DNA of 64,000 nucleotides, taken from positions 62,001-126,000 of the forward strand of contig NZ_LT627734.1 in assembly GCF_900100865.1 (NCBI RefSeq), written 5' to 3'. Position numbers and translations under genes: made by a program. Below are positions 35,375-44,100 of the stretch, in pieces (the stretch's first letter is position 1; each line of letters begins with the position of its first letter). Under the pieces are notes generated by a model, which worked only from the letters and a program-made list of their open reading frames with translations, did not search any database and was not told the origin of the DNA. This stretch comes from Candidatus Aquiluna sp. UB-MaderosW2red. GTDB taxonomy: Bacteria > Actinomycetota > Actinomycetes > Actinomycetales > Microbacteriaceae.

Positions 35375-38300
35375 ATGCATAAAAATGGGGATTTATGGTT
35401 CTTCAATACTCGCGATCTGATGCGAGCGGCCACTTGCGAACACTGCACCACCCTCTCGGTATTCCACGCACTCCAAGTGCCCGAGGTTGAGCTAAGGCTC
35501 GCTCCCGAAATCAAAAAACAAAAAGAGCGGCGCGCTAAAGGGGAAGATAAATCACTGCCCCAAAAATACGGCGATGCCTTTGAGCTCAAGCTCACCGAAG
35601 AGCTAACAACTTCACTGCCTCAAGGTGCAGTTGCTAGACCCGAGAAGGATGGCGACGTAGCTCAGACCCTGGAGCTCATGCACCAAGGAGTGCCGATCAT
35701 CTACCAGGGCGGGCTTGAACATAGAGCACCCCACTCAGTGTTCAAAGGCAAGCCGGACTTCTTGGTCAAACAAGGCTGGCTCTTGGAGTTTGTTGATGGC
35801 CTACTCACCGCAAGACTTCAACAAGAAATACCTGGCCCGCCTAAATACATAGTTTGGGATGCCAAATACTCCTCTCACCCAAAACCCGAATACGCTCTCC
35901 AAGTTGCCATTTATGTGGAAGCCCTTGATGCCCAAGGACTAAAAGCTCCAAACTCTCGGCACGGCCTGATTCTTGGCAACCGCACCATGATGAGCTTTCA
36001 AGAAGGCGAAATAGTCCCCGCCACCAGAATCGCAAGACAAGAATTGGAGCAGGCAATAGCCAGAGTCTCTGGCTCCGCAAAAGATTCTCAATTAGAGAGC
36101 TTCACCTGGCACTGCGCCTCAAACCGCGACTGCGAGATCTGCGAATACCCAGAACTGTGTAAAGACGATCGCGAAGCAACAAAAGACCTTCTCTTAGTTG
36201 CAGGGCTAGGCAAAAACCTCAGGGCCAAACTGAATGCCGCAGGCATTCAGAACCTCAGTGAACTAGCTCGAAGCCCGCTTGAGAAGGTGCCCGATGTGAC
36301 AAAGGCGACCTTTTCAAAGATGCAAAAACAAGCCGCTCTGCAACTTTTGAGCATGGAAACAAATCAACCTGAGCATGAACTTCTAGAAGACCCACTTCTG
36401 CAATTCCTCCCAAGGCCAAGTGCCGGTGATGTCTTTTTCGACATGGAGGGCTTCCCTTATTTCCCTGATGGCGGCCTCGAATACCTATTTGGCAACTGGA
36501 CCAGAGACTCAGGTTTCACAGACTTTTGGGCGGTGGACAGGGCTGAAGAAAAACAAGCATTCATACAGTTCATGACCTGGCTGATGGACCGCATGGACAA
36601 ACATCCCGATGCTCATATCTTTCACTACGCCTCCTATGAGAAAACGGCACTTCTAAAACTTGCTAATCGCCACGGAGTGATGGGGCCAGAGGTTAGAAGG
36701 CTCGAGCAAGATAAAAGACTGGTTGACCTTTACCCAATAGTCACCAAGAGCCTAAGAATCGGCGAACCTAAATACTCAATCAAAAACCTTGAGCGCCACT
36801 ACGGCTTCAAAAGAGAATCAGAAGTTACCAATGCCAGCGCCAGCATCGATGAGTACGCCCAGTGGCGCGATTTAGTTGCTGGCTCAATAGACCTGACCCT
36901 TGGCGACCAAGAGCAAGAGGACCTCGGCCTAAGGGCCCAGAATCTCTACCACGCATTGCACGACTACAACAAAGAAGACGTAATCTCCACAATGGAGCTC
37001 TACGATTGGCTCCTCACAATGCCAGGAGCCGCCAGCCGCTTCGGAGAAGACGGCAAGTTCCAAGAGGACGACTCCGAGGAAAACCCAAGCGCTTCGGCCT
37101 TAGAGCTCCAAGAGCTCGAAGCCAAAACCGCTCGATTCTTTCTGCCGCTAAAAAATTGGCCATGGGGAGAATCGATCGAATTAGACATCAAAGCGAAGGT
37201 CTGGGAAACCCTTGCCCACTCAATACTTTTCTACCGACGCGAAGACGTAATGTTTTGGGCAGACCTACAGATTCGCATGAACCAAGACGAAGAGGCCTTC
37301 GAAAAGGACCGCGAAGCACTTCTAATATCCGATGTGACCCAGATAAATCGGAGCGAAAAGCTAAATAAAAAGGGCAACCTAGTTCACGTTGTCAGCTACC
37401 AGGCCAATTACCCAAAAGAGTCGATCTACAACCCTTCACCCGGTGATGAAATAATCATCAGGTTCCCAATTGGTGCAGGGCTTCAAAACAGAAACTTTGG
37501 CAAAGTGACCGAAGTAGCCCAGGGGCTAATCACCTTTTCCAGAGACACCCAAGACCCGGATGATTTGTTCTATCAACCAGATGCCCTAATTAAGTTTCAA
37601 AGGTTCCTAGCCAAATCCAAACAGGATGAGCTCAATAACCTAGCGGAGCGAATAACAGAGGTTTGGGGTTCCCCGAGTAACCCAGCACCCACTAAAAACT
37701 CCGCAATGGATCTACTCCTAAGACGCCGGCCTCGCCTAATAGGCGATGGCCAGTTAGCGCAGGCTGACCCGAGCAACTATCTCCCCGCACTAATTGAGAG
37801 CGTGGGGAAAATGGACAACACCGTCTTAGCGGTGCAGGGTCCTCCAGGAAGTGGCAAGACCTACCTGGCATCTCACCTTATTGCTCACCTACTAGCAGCT
37901 GGGAAATCAGTAGCGGTTGGATCCAACTCACACGCCGTGGTCGAGAACGTTCTAAAAGCGGCAATGGAAGCGGGGGTCAACCCAGCCCAAATATTCAAAG
38001 CCAAAAAGACCAAAGACACCGCAGAGTACCCCTGGGTAACGGCCTCAAGTGCCGGAACCATCGGCAAAAAGATTGCCAGGGCAAACCATGCCGTACTTGT
38101 CGGCGGCACCGCATTTGCCCTGAGCAATAAAGAGGTACGCAGCAACCACTTTGACTATTTGATCATCGACGAGGCAGCCCAGTTCTCGCTGGTGGATGCA
38201 TTGGCCGTCTCCGGGATTGCCGACAACATGATTCTTTTTGGTGACCCTCAACAGCTTCCACAGGTGGTTCAAGCCACCCACCCCGGTGGCTTGGAGAACT

Positions 38301-38938
38301 CGGCCCTGGGCCACTACATGGGTGATTACGAAATTCTCCCTAAAGGCATGGGTTACTTTGTCGAAGTAACCAGAAGACTGCACCCAAACATTAATGCCCC
38401 AGTCTCCTGGCTCTCATATGAAAACAAACTGAGATCTCACCCCGACACCAATAAGCACATCATTCAGGGCATAGCCCCTGGTCTCTATAAAGCCCCAATC
38501 AACCACACCGGCAACTCAACCTTTAGCCCTCAAGAAGTGACCAAGGTCATAGAACTGGTTGAGAAACACATCAACGAGGTTGGCGCAGAAGAGATTCTGA
38601 TTGTCGCTCCATTCAACGCCCAGGTGAACGCGATTCGCAAAGCCCTGGATAAAGCCAACCACCAAGAAGTTGCCGTTGGCACGGTAGATAAGTTCCAAGG
38701 CCAAGAAGGCCTGGTTGTGATCTACAGCTTCACATCAAGCTCATCCCAAGACGCCCCAAGAGGCCTTGGATTCTTATTGGATCGCAACAGAATGAACGTT
38801 GCAATCAGTAGAGCCAAGAGCGTCTGCTACTTGGTCTACTCAACCAACCTGCCCAAAGCAGTCTTCAGCTCATTAGAGGATGTGAAGGGTATTAGTAGGT
38901 TGGCTGGGCTGTTGGGGATGGCGAAAGAGCTGGACTGA
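35375..38938 (+). CDS. TM0106-type RecB-like nuclease fused to SF1 helicase
   Basis: A 1187-residue protein with three parts. First, a RecB/Cas4-like nuclease: GKPDFLV then IVWDAKYSS and QVAIYVEAL near residues 125-185, with a cysteine cluster (CASNRDCEICEYPELC) near 247 that may hold an iron-sulfur cluster. Second, an RNase H-like exonuclease region: VFFDMEGFPYF near 353, HYASYEKTALL near 416. Third, an SF1 helicase: GPPGSGKTYLA near 825, IIDEAAQF near 930, FGDPQQLP near 952 and VDKFQGQEG near 1107. It likely processes DNA ends. The frame opens at 35273, but the domain begins at ATG 35375. Confidence 0.88.
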   Translation: MHKNGDLWFFNTRDLMRAATCEHCTTLSVFHALQVPEVELRLAPEIKKQKERRAKGEDKSLPQKYGDAFELKLTEELTTSLPQGAVARPEKDGDVAQTLELMHQGVPIIYQGGLEHRAPHSVFKGKPDFLVKQGWLLEFVDGLLTARLQQEIPGPPKYIVWDAKYSSHPKPEYALQVAIYVEALDAQGLKAPNSRHGLILGNRTMMSFQEGEIVPATRIARQELEQAIARVSGSAKDSQLESFTWHCASNRDCEICEYPELCKDDREATKDLLLVAGLGKNLRAKLNAAGIQNLSELARSPLEKVPDVTKATFSKMQKQAALQLLSMETNQPEHELLEDPLLQFLPRPSAGDVFFDMEGFPYFPDGGLEYLFGNWTRDSGFTDFWAVDRAEEKQAFIQFMTWLMDRMDKHPDAHIFHYASYEKTALLKLANRHGVMGPEVRRLEQDKRLVDLYPIVTKSLRIGEPKYSIKNLERHYGFKRESEVTNASASIDEYAQWRDLVAGSIDLTLGDQEQEDLGLRAQNLYHALHDYNKEDVISTMELYDWLLTMPGAASRFGEDGKFQEDDSEENPSASALELQELEAKTARFFLPLKNWPWGESIELDIKAKVWETLAHSILFYRREDVMFWADLQIRMNQDEEAFEKDREALLISDVTQINRSEKLNKKGNLVHVVSYQANYPKESIYNPSPGDEIIIRFPIGAGLQNRNFGKVTEVAQGLITFSRDTQDPDDLFYQPDALIKFQRFLAKSKQDELNNLAERITEVWGSPSNPAPTKNSAMDLLLRRRPRLIGDGQLAQADPSNYLPALIESVGKMDNTVLAVQGPPGSGKTYLASHLIAHLLAAGKSVAVGSNSHAVVENVLKAAMEAGVNPAQIFKAKKTKDTAEYPWVTASSAGTIGKKIARANHAVLVGGTAFALSNKEVRSNHFDYLIIDEAAQFSLVDALAVSGIADNMILFGDPQQLPQVVQATHPGGLENSALGHYMGDYEILPKGMGYFVEVTRRLHPNINAPVSWLSYENKLRSHPDTNKHIIQGIAPGLYKAPINHTGNSTFSPQEVTKVIELVEKHINEVGAEEILIVAPFNAQVNAIRKALDKANHQEVAVGTVDKFQGQEGLVVIYSFTSSSSQDAPRGLGFLLDRNRMNVAISRAKSVCYLVYSTNLPKAVFSSLEDVKGISRLAGLLGMAKELD

Positions 38939-38956
38939 AGGCTAGATCGGGACTTA

Positions 38957-39059
38957 TTATTCTGATGAAAACTGAGCAGAAGTGAACCTCGCCATAGCGA
39001 GCGCCACTGCTTCAAAGTTCAGTCCAGGAATACCATCAGATAAAAAGGCGTCTTCTACC
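38957..39059 (-). pseudogene. Relic of N-formylglutamate amidohydrolase (3' end only)
   Basis: On the minus strand this reads DAFLSDGIPGLNFEAVALAM, matching DTFLIAGVPGPSFEKTALAI near the C-terminus of the intact hydrolase at 44101-44889. Only about 33 codons remain, ending at a stop at 38957-38959. It lies downstream of the smaller cassette genes (39364 and 40067), the same order as in the intact cassette. Confidence 0.75.
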
Positions 39060-39363
39060 AAGGTGTATCAAAGTACCCACCGCAGGCGGCCTTCGGCTGA
39101 CTGGAGGATGTGAAGTCGGTTAGCATGCTGGAGAGGCGTAAGGGTGGGGGCCTCCGGTAGGAAATCTCTGCGCTGCCCAAGCGCTACTTAGGTCGGGGAT
39201 GCAAAAGAGTTGACGGTAATCATATTCCTGGGGCTGGTCCCGAGTCTTGGCAAACTGAAGTGCACGCACGCAAAGCAATCGCGTTGGCACAAATGGGCGC
39301 ATTGCCACCCCAGAAACAGCACTCCAGGAGCGAAAGTGTAATTAGCTCAAGATGAATAGAATC
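39060..39363. other. Gap with possible gene relics
   Basis: No intact gene is seen. On the plus strand 39101-39120 reads LEDVKSV, like LEDVKGI at the end of the nuclease-helicase, suggesting a copied tail. A frame open from 39161 to a stop at 39353-39355 reads protein-like (for example KRVDGNHIPGAGPESWQTEV) and lacks a start codon and known relatives. Both may be remnants. Confidence 0.3.
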
Positions 39364-39732
39364 CTAAAATTGATCCCCGCCGATTGACCTCTCGATTTCA
39401 TCGGCGGCATTAGCTGCAAGCCTCAAGCCGAATGCAATCTCCGACTCGTCTACATCAGCGATTGGCACGACGTGAATAAGTGCATAGAAGCCGGCCAGCG
39501 TCGACAACCCTAGAATAGTGCCTTCTGCTAATTTCAAAGCAATGCCTGGAGTTAGATCACTCTCACGAGCAAATGGACCGGCGATCATGATTAGCTCGTC
39601 TGTGATGGAGACCCAAAGCCTGTGACGCCTTCCGCCCTCGATGTCGAATTCGAACTCATACAGCGTTTCGCTCTTTTGCTCAAACTTGTAGTGTCTCGAA
39701 ACAAAATTCAGTACTTCCATCCTTGTTGCCAT
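39364..39732 (-). CDS. Unknown 122-aa protein, cassette copy 1
   Basis: A soluble protein of unknown function, starting MATRMEVLNFVSRHYKFE. It is paralogous to the 122-residue protein at 45281-45649: both have an early FxFDI/FSMEI strand, a late H-V-V/N-V-F segment and the shared DESEI followed by a helix with AANAADEIE or AVEADDLE. The pattern of strands then helices recalls YbjN/CesT-like chaperone folds, but this is a guess. A clear ribosome site (GGAGG) precedes the ATG. It follows the large protein gene at 40067-41845. Confidence 0.75.
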   Translation of the reverse strand: MATRMEVLNFVSRHYKFEQKSETLYEFEFDIEGGRRHRLWVSITDELIMIAGPFARESDLTPGIALKLAEGTILGLSTLAGFYALIHVVPIADVDESEIAFGLRLAANAADEIERSIGGDQF

Positions 39733-40066
39733 GGATCCTCCGATCGATTGAATGTGGCAAAAATCTTTCTAAGACTATGGCACTTAGAAGTCCAACAACA
39801 CTGCTTATTATTGAAGTTACTAAAGTCTCCAAGTAAATTTGGAAACTGAATCCGAGTTATGGCCTTTGCCCTGGGAAAACGGTCAGGCACGTGCACATCA
39901 ACATCGAGGCCTAGAACTTACCCTTCCAGGGAGAACCCAAGTGGCATCAGCGATCCCGCTTCTGGATTACGGCAGAAGAATTTGAGCTCAACGTACCCGT
40001 ATACCCAAGTTTGAATCTGCCACCAACTAGCACTAATAAGGCGTACTCGGATTCAATCGGAAACCT
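39733..40066. other. Intergenic, 334 bp, no gene recognised
   Basis: No supported coding sequence, RNA or terminator was found between the large and small genes of cassette copy 1. The ribosome site for the small gene lies at its low-coordinate end. Confidence 0.5.
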
Positions 40067-41845
40067 TTAACCTCTAGGTCTTCCACAGTACGAGCAAAAT
40101 TGCCCCGCGAATCCCTCGAATTTCGTCCCGCAATTTGAGCAATACCGAGGAGCAACTGAAGATGTTTCACTCGCTGGCTGGCTGGATTCTTCACTTATAT
40201 TCGCGTCAAATCCGGATCCCCCTTTTTGACCTGTTGCAGAGTCGTAGCCGCCAGACTCAGCGCACTTGACTCGATACTTGCCTGCAAGGACTTCGTCGTC
40301 TTGCACCACAAAAATTTCAGCCAGGTAGTAACACGCTTCGCTTTCCGCATGCACGTCCCCACTTTGGAGCACGAGTTCGAACTTCTCTTTTGCATCGTCA
40401 AGTCTGCCTTGAAGAAATAAGGAAATGCCCCAGTTGGACAGCGCGTTGATTGACTCTCTTCCCATCTTCATTAGGTACGCGCCTTCAAGGATGCTCTCAG
40501 CCAATTGCCAGTTCTGTTCCCTAATGAGCCAGCGAAAAACTAGCGAATTTACGCAAGCTGGCACCATAGGCCCGGCACCATCGTAAGAAACCCATTCGAA
40601 TAAACGTCGTGCAGTGTCTAGGTCTCCTGCCGAGTCAGCACTGCTTGCCAACTGAGCTTGAGTGTTGGTCTCATGCATCAAGAATCCTATTCGCGTGGTT
40701 GGCACCCACCGAGAAAAGCCTCCTAGTCCCTCATTTGGCGAACCAGGAAAGCTCAGCCCCACGGCCGAAAGCAGGAGAGTGTCAAAGTCGGACTGGGATC
40801 CAGAGCTATTTGCATTTAGATAGCCATCTTCAAGTATTGAGCTGATCTTTACCAGGCCAGTTGACATTGTCTTCAAGTTTTTCAGAAGTGATAATTTGTT
40901 TGTTGTGCTGAAACTCCAACCAAAGTGAATGACGTTTGGCATAAACGTTGACGTAACTAGTAACTCTGCTCCAGTATCTTGAAATACGCCTCGAGCTTCC
41001 TCGTACCTTGCGTTGACGATAAAAGGTCTCGGTCTGTCTTCCGTGAGGACCGCTTCGAACGCAGACTGCCTAGGAAAAGAAAGAAAGCTCGAAGGAAATG
41101 GGGTTTCTGCCAAGTAAAAGAGACTCTTGGCCAGGACTGGTATGTATATTTCTGTCGACCATTGGCCGAAACTTAAAGCCCCTTGGTCTATTTCGGACTG
41201 GGGTATCTCAACGCCATCAAATGTCCCGGAGTCATTCTGCAGCCAGTTCTGAGTCAAGTGTTCAAATGGCCTTGTGGCGACTAGTGCTGGTGTGAACCAA
41301 ACGCAAGTTTCCCTACCATTGCCATCAACATAAACACGGAACTTTTGATGCACAGGCATCCCGAAGAAGTTTGTCCACTCAGCAACTCCTTCTATGCGGG
41401 ATTCCGGAATCTCAATCGACTCCAAAGGGCTGATTGGAAAACGTGTTTCGTAGAACCAAGAGACCCCCGCCTCCTGAAGCACATCAATCAGAGCAGTTCC
41501 GACTTGGGTCTGATCAATGTCCGTCTGGGCCCCAAGGTTACTGAAGTTGATGGTCATTCCCGGCAGAACCTTGGGCTCTTCAGCGGCAAAATAGTAAGGA
41601 GCAAAAGTTTCAAGGTGCGGTTCCGAGTAGGCAAGAGCCTCAGGTGACAAAGTTGCACTTATTGGAACTGGACTGTATTCAGCGAACCACGAATCCGCTA
41701 ACCGGCCAACAATTCTTTTGGACACGTTTTGCCAGGTCAGGCTTCCTTCTGCAAATCCATCCGGAATCTGCGGCTCATTCCTTTCGCCAAAACCACCGCC
41801 AAAAGAAGGCATCCCCTTTGGACCTCTATTCGAAAAAAAAGACAC
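40067..41845 (-). CDS. Large cassette protein, copy 1, with C-terminal double zinc ribbon
   Basis: A 592-residue protein of unknown function. It is clearly paralogous to the middle of the 998-residue protein at 45895-48891: both have FGW after a short V-I/V-V strand (near residue 312), EDGY(L/V)N near 338, DGAGP near 422, and a helical repeat region with SNWGISLFLQGRLDDA near 460 that looks TPR-like. The last 25 residues form a paired zinc ribbon (CSNCGTKFEG then CSYCGRPRG). GTG 41845 has the best spacing to GGGGG; a TTG at 41851 is the alternative. No signal peptide is seen. Confidence 0.78.
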   Translation of the reverse strand: MSFFSNRGPKGMPSFGGGFGERNEPQIPDGFAEGSLTWQNVSKRIVGRLADSWFAEYSPVPISATLSPEALAYSEPHLETFAPYYFAAEEPKVLPGMTINFSNLGAQTDIDQTQVGTALIDVLQEAGVSWFYETRFPISPLESIEIPESRIEGVAEWTNFFGMPVHQKFRVYVDGNGRETCVWFTPALVATRPFEHLTQNWLQNDSGTFDGVEIPQSEIDQGALSFGQWSTEIYIPVLAKSLFYLAETPFPSSFLSFPRQSAFEAVLTEDRPRPFIVNARYEEARGVFQDTGAELLVTSTFMPNVIHFGWSFSTTNKLSLLKNLKTMSTGLVKISSILEDGYLNANSSGSQSDFDTLLLSAVGLSFPGSPNEGLGGFSRWVPTTRIGFLMHETNTQAQLASSADSAGDLDTARRLFEWVSYDGAGPMVPACVNSLVFRWLIREQNWQLAESILEGAYLMKMGRESINALSNWGISLFLQGRLDDAKEKFELVLQSGDVHAESEACYYLAEIFVVQDDEVLAGKYRVKCAESGGYDSATGQKGGSGFDANISEESSQPASETSSVAPRYCSNCGTKFEGFAGQFCSYCGRPRG

Positions 41846-42052
41846 TTTCAAATCCCCCTAGATGTCAACGTGCTTTCACCCGCAACAGTCAGCTCCTAAC
41901 GCTTAGAGAAGCGACTTGGACATTCGTTGAAGCGTCCCTCTGGGCCTGATTCAATGACTTAGACCAGGGCTAAAGATGAACGCACGGGCCTGACCGTCCT
42001 TGGACTTAGCATCGTGACGATGATTATAACCAGTGCCAAGAGGTTCTACTAG

Positions 42053-42238
42053 CTATGTTCTGCGCCCATCCCTCCAGCGCAAGTATTCGCGGGCAGCCGC
42101 GGTACTGAAATTCAAATCTTGGAGGGTTCACCAATCTTCAAAGCCAACTGAATTCGGATCTCTAGTGCTGAAGCGCTCCGCCCGCATGCGAAACTCAGCG
42201 ATAAGTCCAGACCCTAAGTCATCGCCCAGCACTGACCG
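42053..42238 (-). pseudogene. Coding-like extension in frame behind the 112-aa gene
   Basis: Reading on past the TGA of the 112-residue gene in the same frame gives 36 residues such as GDDLGSGLIAEFRMRAERFS, another TGA at 42128-42130, then STAAAREYLRWRDGRRT to a TAG at 42053. The composition looks like protein. It may be the decayed tail of a longer gene. The rest of 41846-42052 shows nothing recognisable apart from the start of the neighbouring gene. Confidence 0.35.
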
Positions 42239-42577
42239 TCATTTGGGGCTGTTCACCCGAAACAAGACATTCCCCTCATTGGGGAAAAGCCCGGCCTCTA
42301 AGAACTGCTCTTGGGCCCAGTGGATATCTTTGCCTGCCATGTACTGAGTTGCCACCGAGACCTGGAAGGTCCTTATGTCTTCTCCTATTTGGTGAGACTC
42401 AGGAGACCCCATTAGGTAAAGGTGTGGTCGGTCATTACCTGCGAGTCTGGATTTTCTGGAAGTAAAAACTACTGACACGTATTCCCCAGGAGTGAAGTTT
42501 TTTGCCTCCTGTGTCATGGCTTCAACAACTGGCTGCCAAATGGTTCCGGCAAGCTCTGGTTCAAAGTCCTTGGTCAT
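42239..42577 (-). CDS. Unknown 112-aa protein coupled to the TPR gene
   Basis: A small soluble protein beginning MTKDFEPELAGTIWQPVVEA, with YVSVVFTSRKSRL near residue 33 and HWAQEQFLEAGLFPN near 85. No family is recognised. Its ATG overlaps the TPR gene stop by 4 nt, so the two are co-translated. The stop may be a recent nonsense change, since the same frame stays protein-like beyond it. Confidence 0.65.
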   Translation of the reverse strand: MTKDFEPELAGTIWQPVVEAMTQEAKNFTPGEYVSVVFTSRKSRLAGNDRPHLYLMGSPESHQIGEDIRTFQVSVATQYMAGKDIHWAQEQFLEAGLFPNEGNVLFRVNSPK

Positions 42578-43815
42578 TTATCGGACTCGGGAACGATGAT
42601 GTTTAAAGTCTCAGCCATTTTTTCCAACATTAGATTCTTCACCTTTTCAAGCTTGTCTAACTCGGGCTGATTCTCACCCCAGTCCTTGGAATCAATCTCA
42701 TCGAGCACAGCCTTGGCTTCCTGGTGGCGACCCATGAGAAATAGCGCTTCTGCCAAACTGGCTTTTGAGGACCTAATCAGCGACCTGTTTTCGATCACCG
42801 CTGCCCGCTCGATAACGTCCCGGAAGATTTCGGCAGCGGCTTCGTGTAGCTTCAGGCCCATGAACTTCTCGGCGGTCAAAAGATCCACGTAACAAACATT
42901 ATGTAATTCACCAGCATGCTCAAAATAGGCCCGAATTCGATCAGTCCTTCGGCTGAGTTCGTCTACTTGATCGTCATCGTCTAATCGATGCAGGGCGGTA
43001 ATTAACTCAAGCTCTGCAAGAGCTGCCCCAGAAAACTCCTTGGCCTCTTTGAGCTTTCTAATCGCAAACTTCAAGGGCTTTCTAGCCTTGGCGTTATTAC
43101 CAGCCAGCACGTGGGTCCAACCCAATCTGTAGTTCATGTGCACAATTCGCTCTTCCACCTCCATGAATTCGAAAGTAGCTAGCGCATCCTTGATGTGAGC
43201 CAAAGCTTGTTCGTAATCACCAAGCTCAATCAGAGCCGAAGCCATCCGATCTTTAGCCCTGGCGGCGCCAAAGGCGTCGCCAGCAGATTGGAAAATGTTG
43301 TAGGCCCGAAGAAAGCTTGCCAGCGAACTGGTTTTCATGCCTTTTACCCCGTAGAGCTCGCCCTGGCTCAGAGAATTAATACCGGCTGAATAAAACTCCT
43401 CGAGCTCCGCAAAAGTATCAATCGCAAGTCCATAGATCTCGATTGCTTCGTCTGGGCGCTCAAGTGCGGCGAGGGTGTCCCCCAAAGGTCCCGCAGAAAA
43501 CGCGATGACTCTCGAGTCGTTAATTTCTGTGCCGATTGCTAATGAGCGCTCTAGGGCTTCCAAAGCATCTACATACTCCTTGAGAGAATAAAGGCAGTAC
43601 CCAAAGCTGTAGTTGGCTTTACCCGCCTCGGCATTTCGATCTTGCTGAATATAAAGATCGTATGAGGAACCAAATAGATTCTTGGCTAGAGCCCAGTCCT
43701 CAGCCTTGAGCTTTCTATCACCAAGCTCCATAAGGGAGTCAGCTCTATCAAAGAGATCATCGGATCTTGATCGATCCCAGAGCTCTTCGTCAGACAGGTC
43801 CTCATAAACGCTCAT
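42574..43815 (-). CDS. Tetratricopeptide-repeat protein
   Basis: A 413-residue helical protein built almost entirely of TPR-like units. Clear units include AKANYSFGYCLYSLKEYVDA-type helices near residue 63, PLGDTLAALERPDEAIEIYG near 108, MASALIELGDYEQALAHIKD near 190 and SLAEALFLMGRHQEAKAVLD near 355. No enzymatic domain is seen, so it is probably a scaffold or binding protein. Both ends overlap neighbouring genes by 4 nt, placing it in a three-gene operon between the two cassette copies. Confidence 0.88.
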   Translation of the reverse strand: MSVYEDLSDEELWDRSRSDDLFDRADSLMELGDRKLKAEDWALAKNLFGSSYDLYIQQDRNAEAGKANYSFGYCLYSLKEYVDALEALERSLAIGTEINDSRVIAFSAGPLGDTLAALERPDEAIEIYGLAIDTFAELEEFYSAGINSLSQGELYGVKGMKTSSLASFLRAYNIFQSAGDAFGAARAKDRMASALIELGDYEQALAHIKDALATFEFMEVEERIVHMNYRLGWTHVLAGNNAKARKPLKFAIRKLKEAKEFSGAALAELELITALHRLDDDDQVDELSRRTDRIRAYFEHAGELHNVCYVDLLTAEKFMGLKLHEAAAEIFRDVIERAAVIENRSLIRSSKASLAEALFLMGRHQEAKAVLDEIDSKDWGENQPELDKLEKVKNLMLEKMAETLNIIVPESDK

Positions 43816-43955
43816 CGAACCCTCTTTTCCAAAAGGGTTCGAGGATTCACCTTCGCAGAAATCTTCTTGATTTCGAGGTAACGCTCAATGGGATTAGTTG
43901 TGGTGCGCTGCATCGGCTTATAGAACTGCTGACGCCCGGCTTTAGTGCTATTCAT
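43812..43955 (-). CDS. Small basic 47-aa protein heading the TPR operon
   Basis: A 47-codon gene starting MNSTKAGRQQFYKPMQRTTT and ending in a Lys/Arg-rich tail (RTLLEKRVR). The ribosome site AAGAGGGG precedes its ATG, and its TGA overlaps the TPR start by 4 nt. Coupling and the strong ribosome site support real translation. It could be a leader peptide or a small partner protein; no family is recognised. Confidence 0.7.
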   Translation of the reverse strand: MNSTKAGRQQFYKPMQRTTTNPIERYLEIKKISAKVNPRTLLEKRVR

Positions 43956-44000
43956 TTGCCCCTCTTTTCTTCCCCTAAACCAAAAGATTAAGCCCGGGCT

Positions 44001-44017
44001 CTGACATTTTTGGTTTG
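44001..44017. repeat. 17-bp repeat CTGACATTTTTGGTTTG, copy 1
   Basis: The same 17 bases occur at 49136-49152. Both copies lie just beyond the 3' end of an N-formylglutamate amidohydrolase gene or relic, so they probably mark the 3' edge of the duplicated unit. Confidence 0.8.
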
Positions 44018-44100
44018 GTTTTCAAAGTGGAATCGCTTGGATTCCGCATCCTGACATAGAGACTCGGATTACCCCGAAGCTGGGGCCATCCGAGTGGCCA

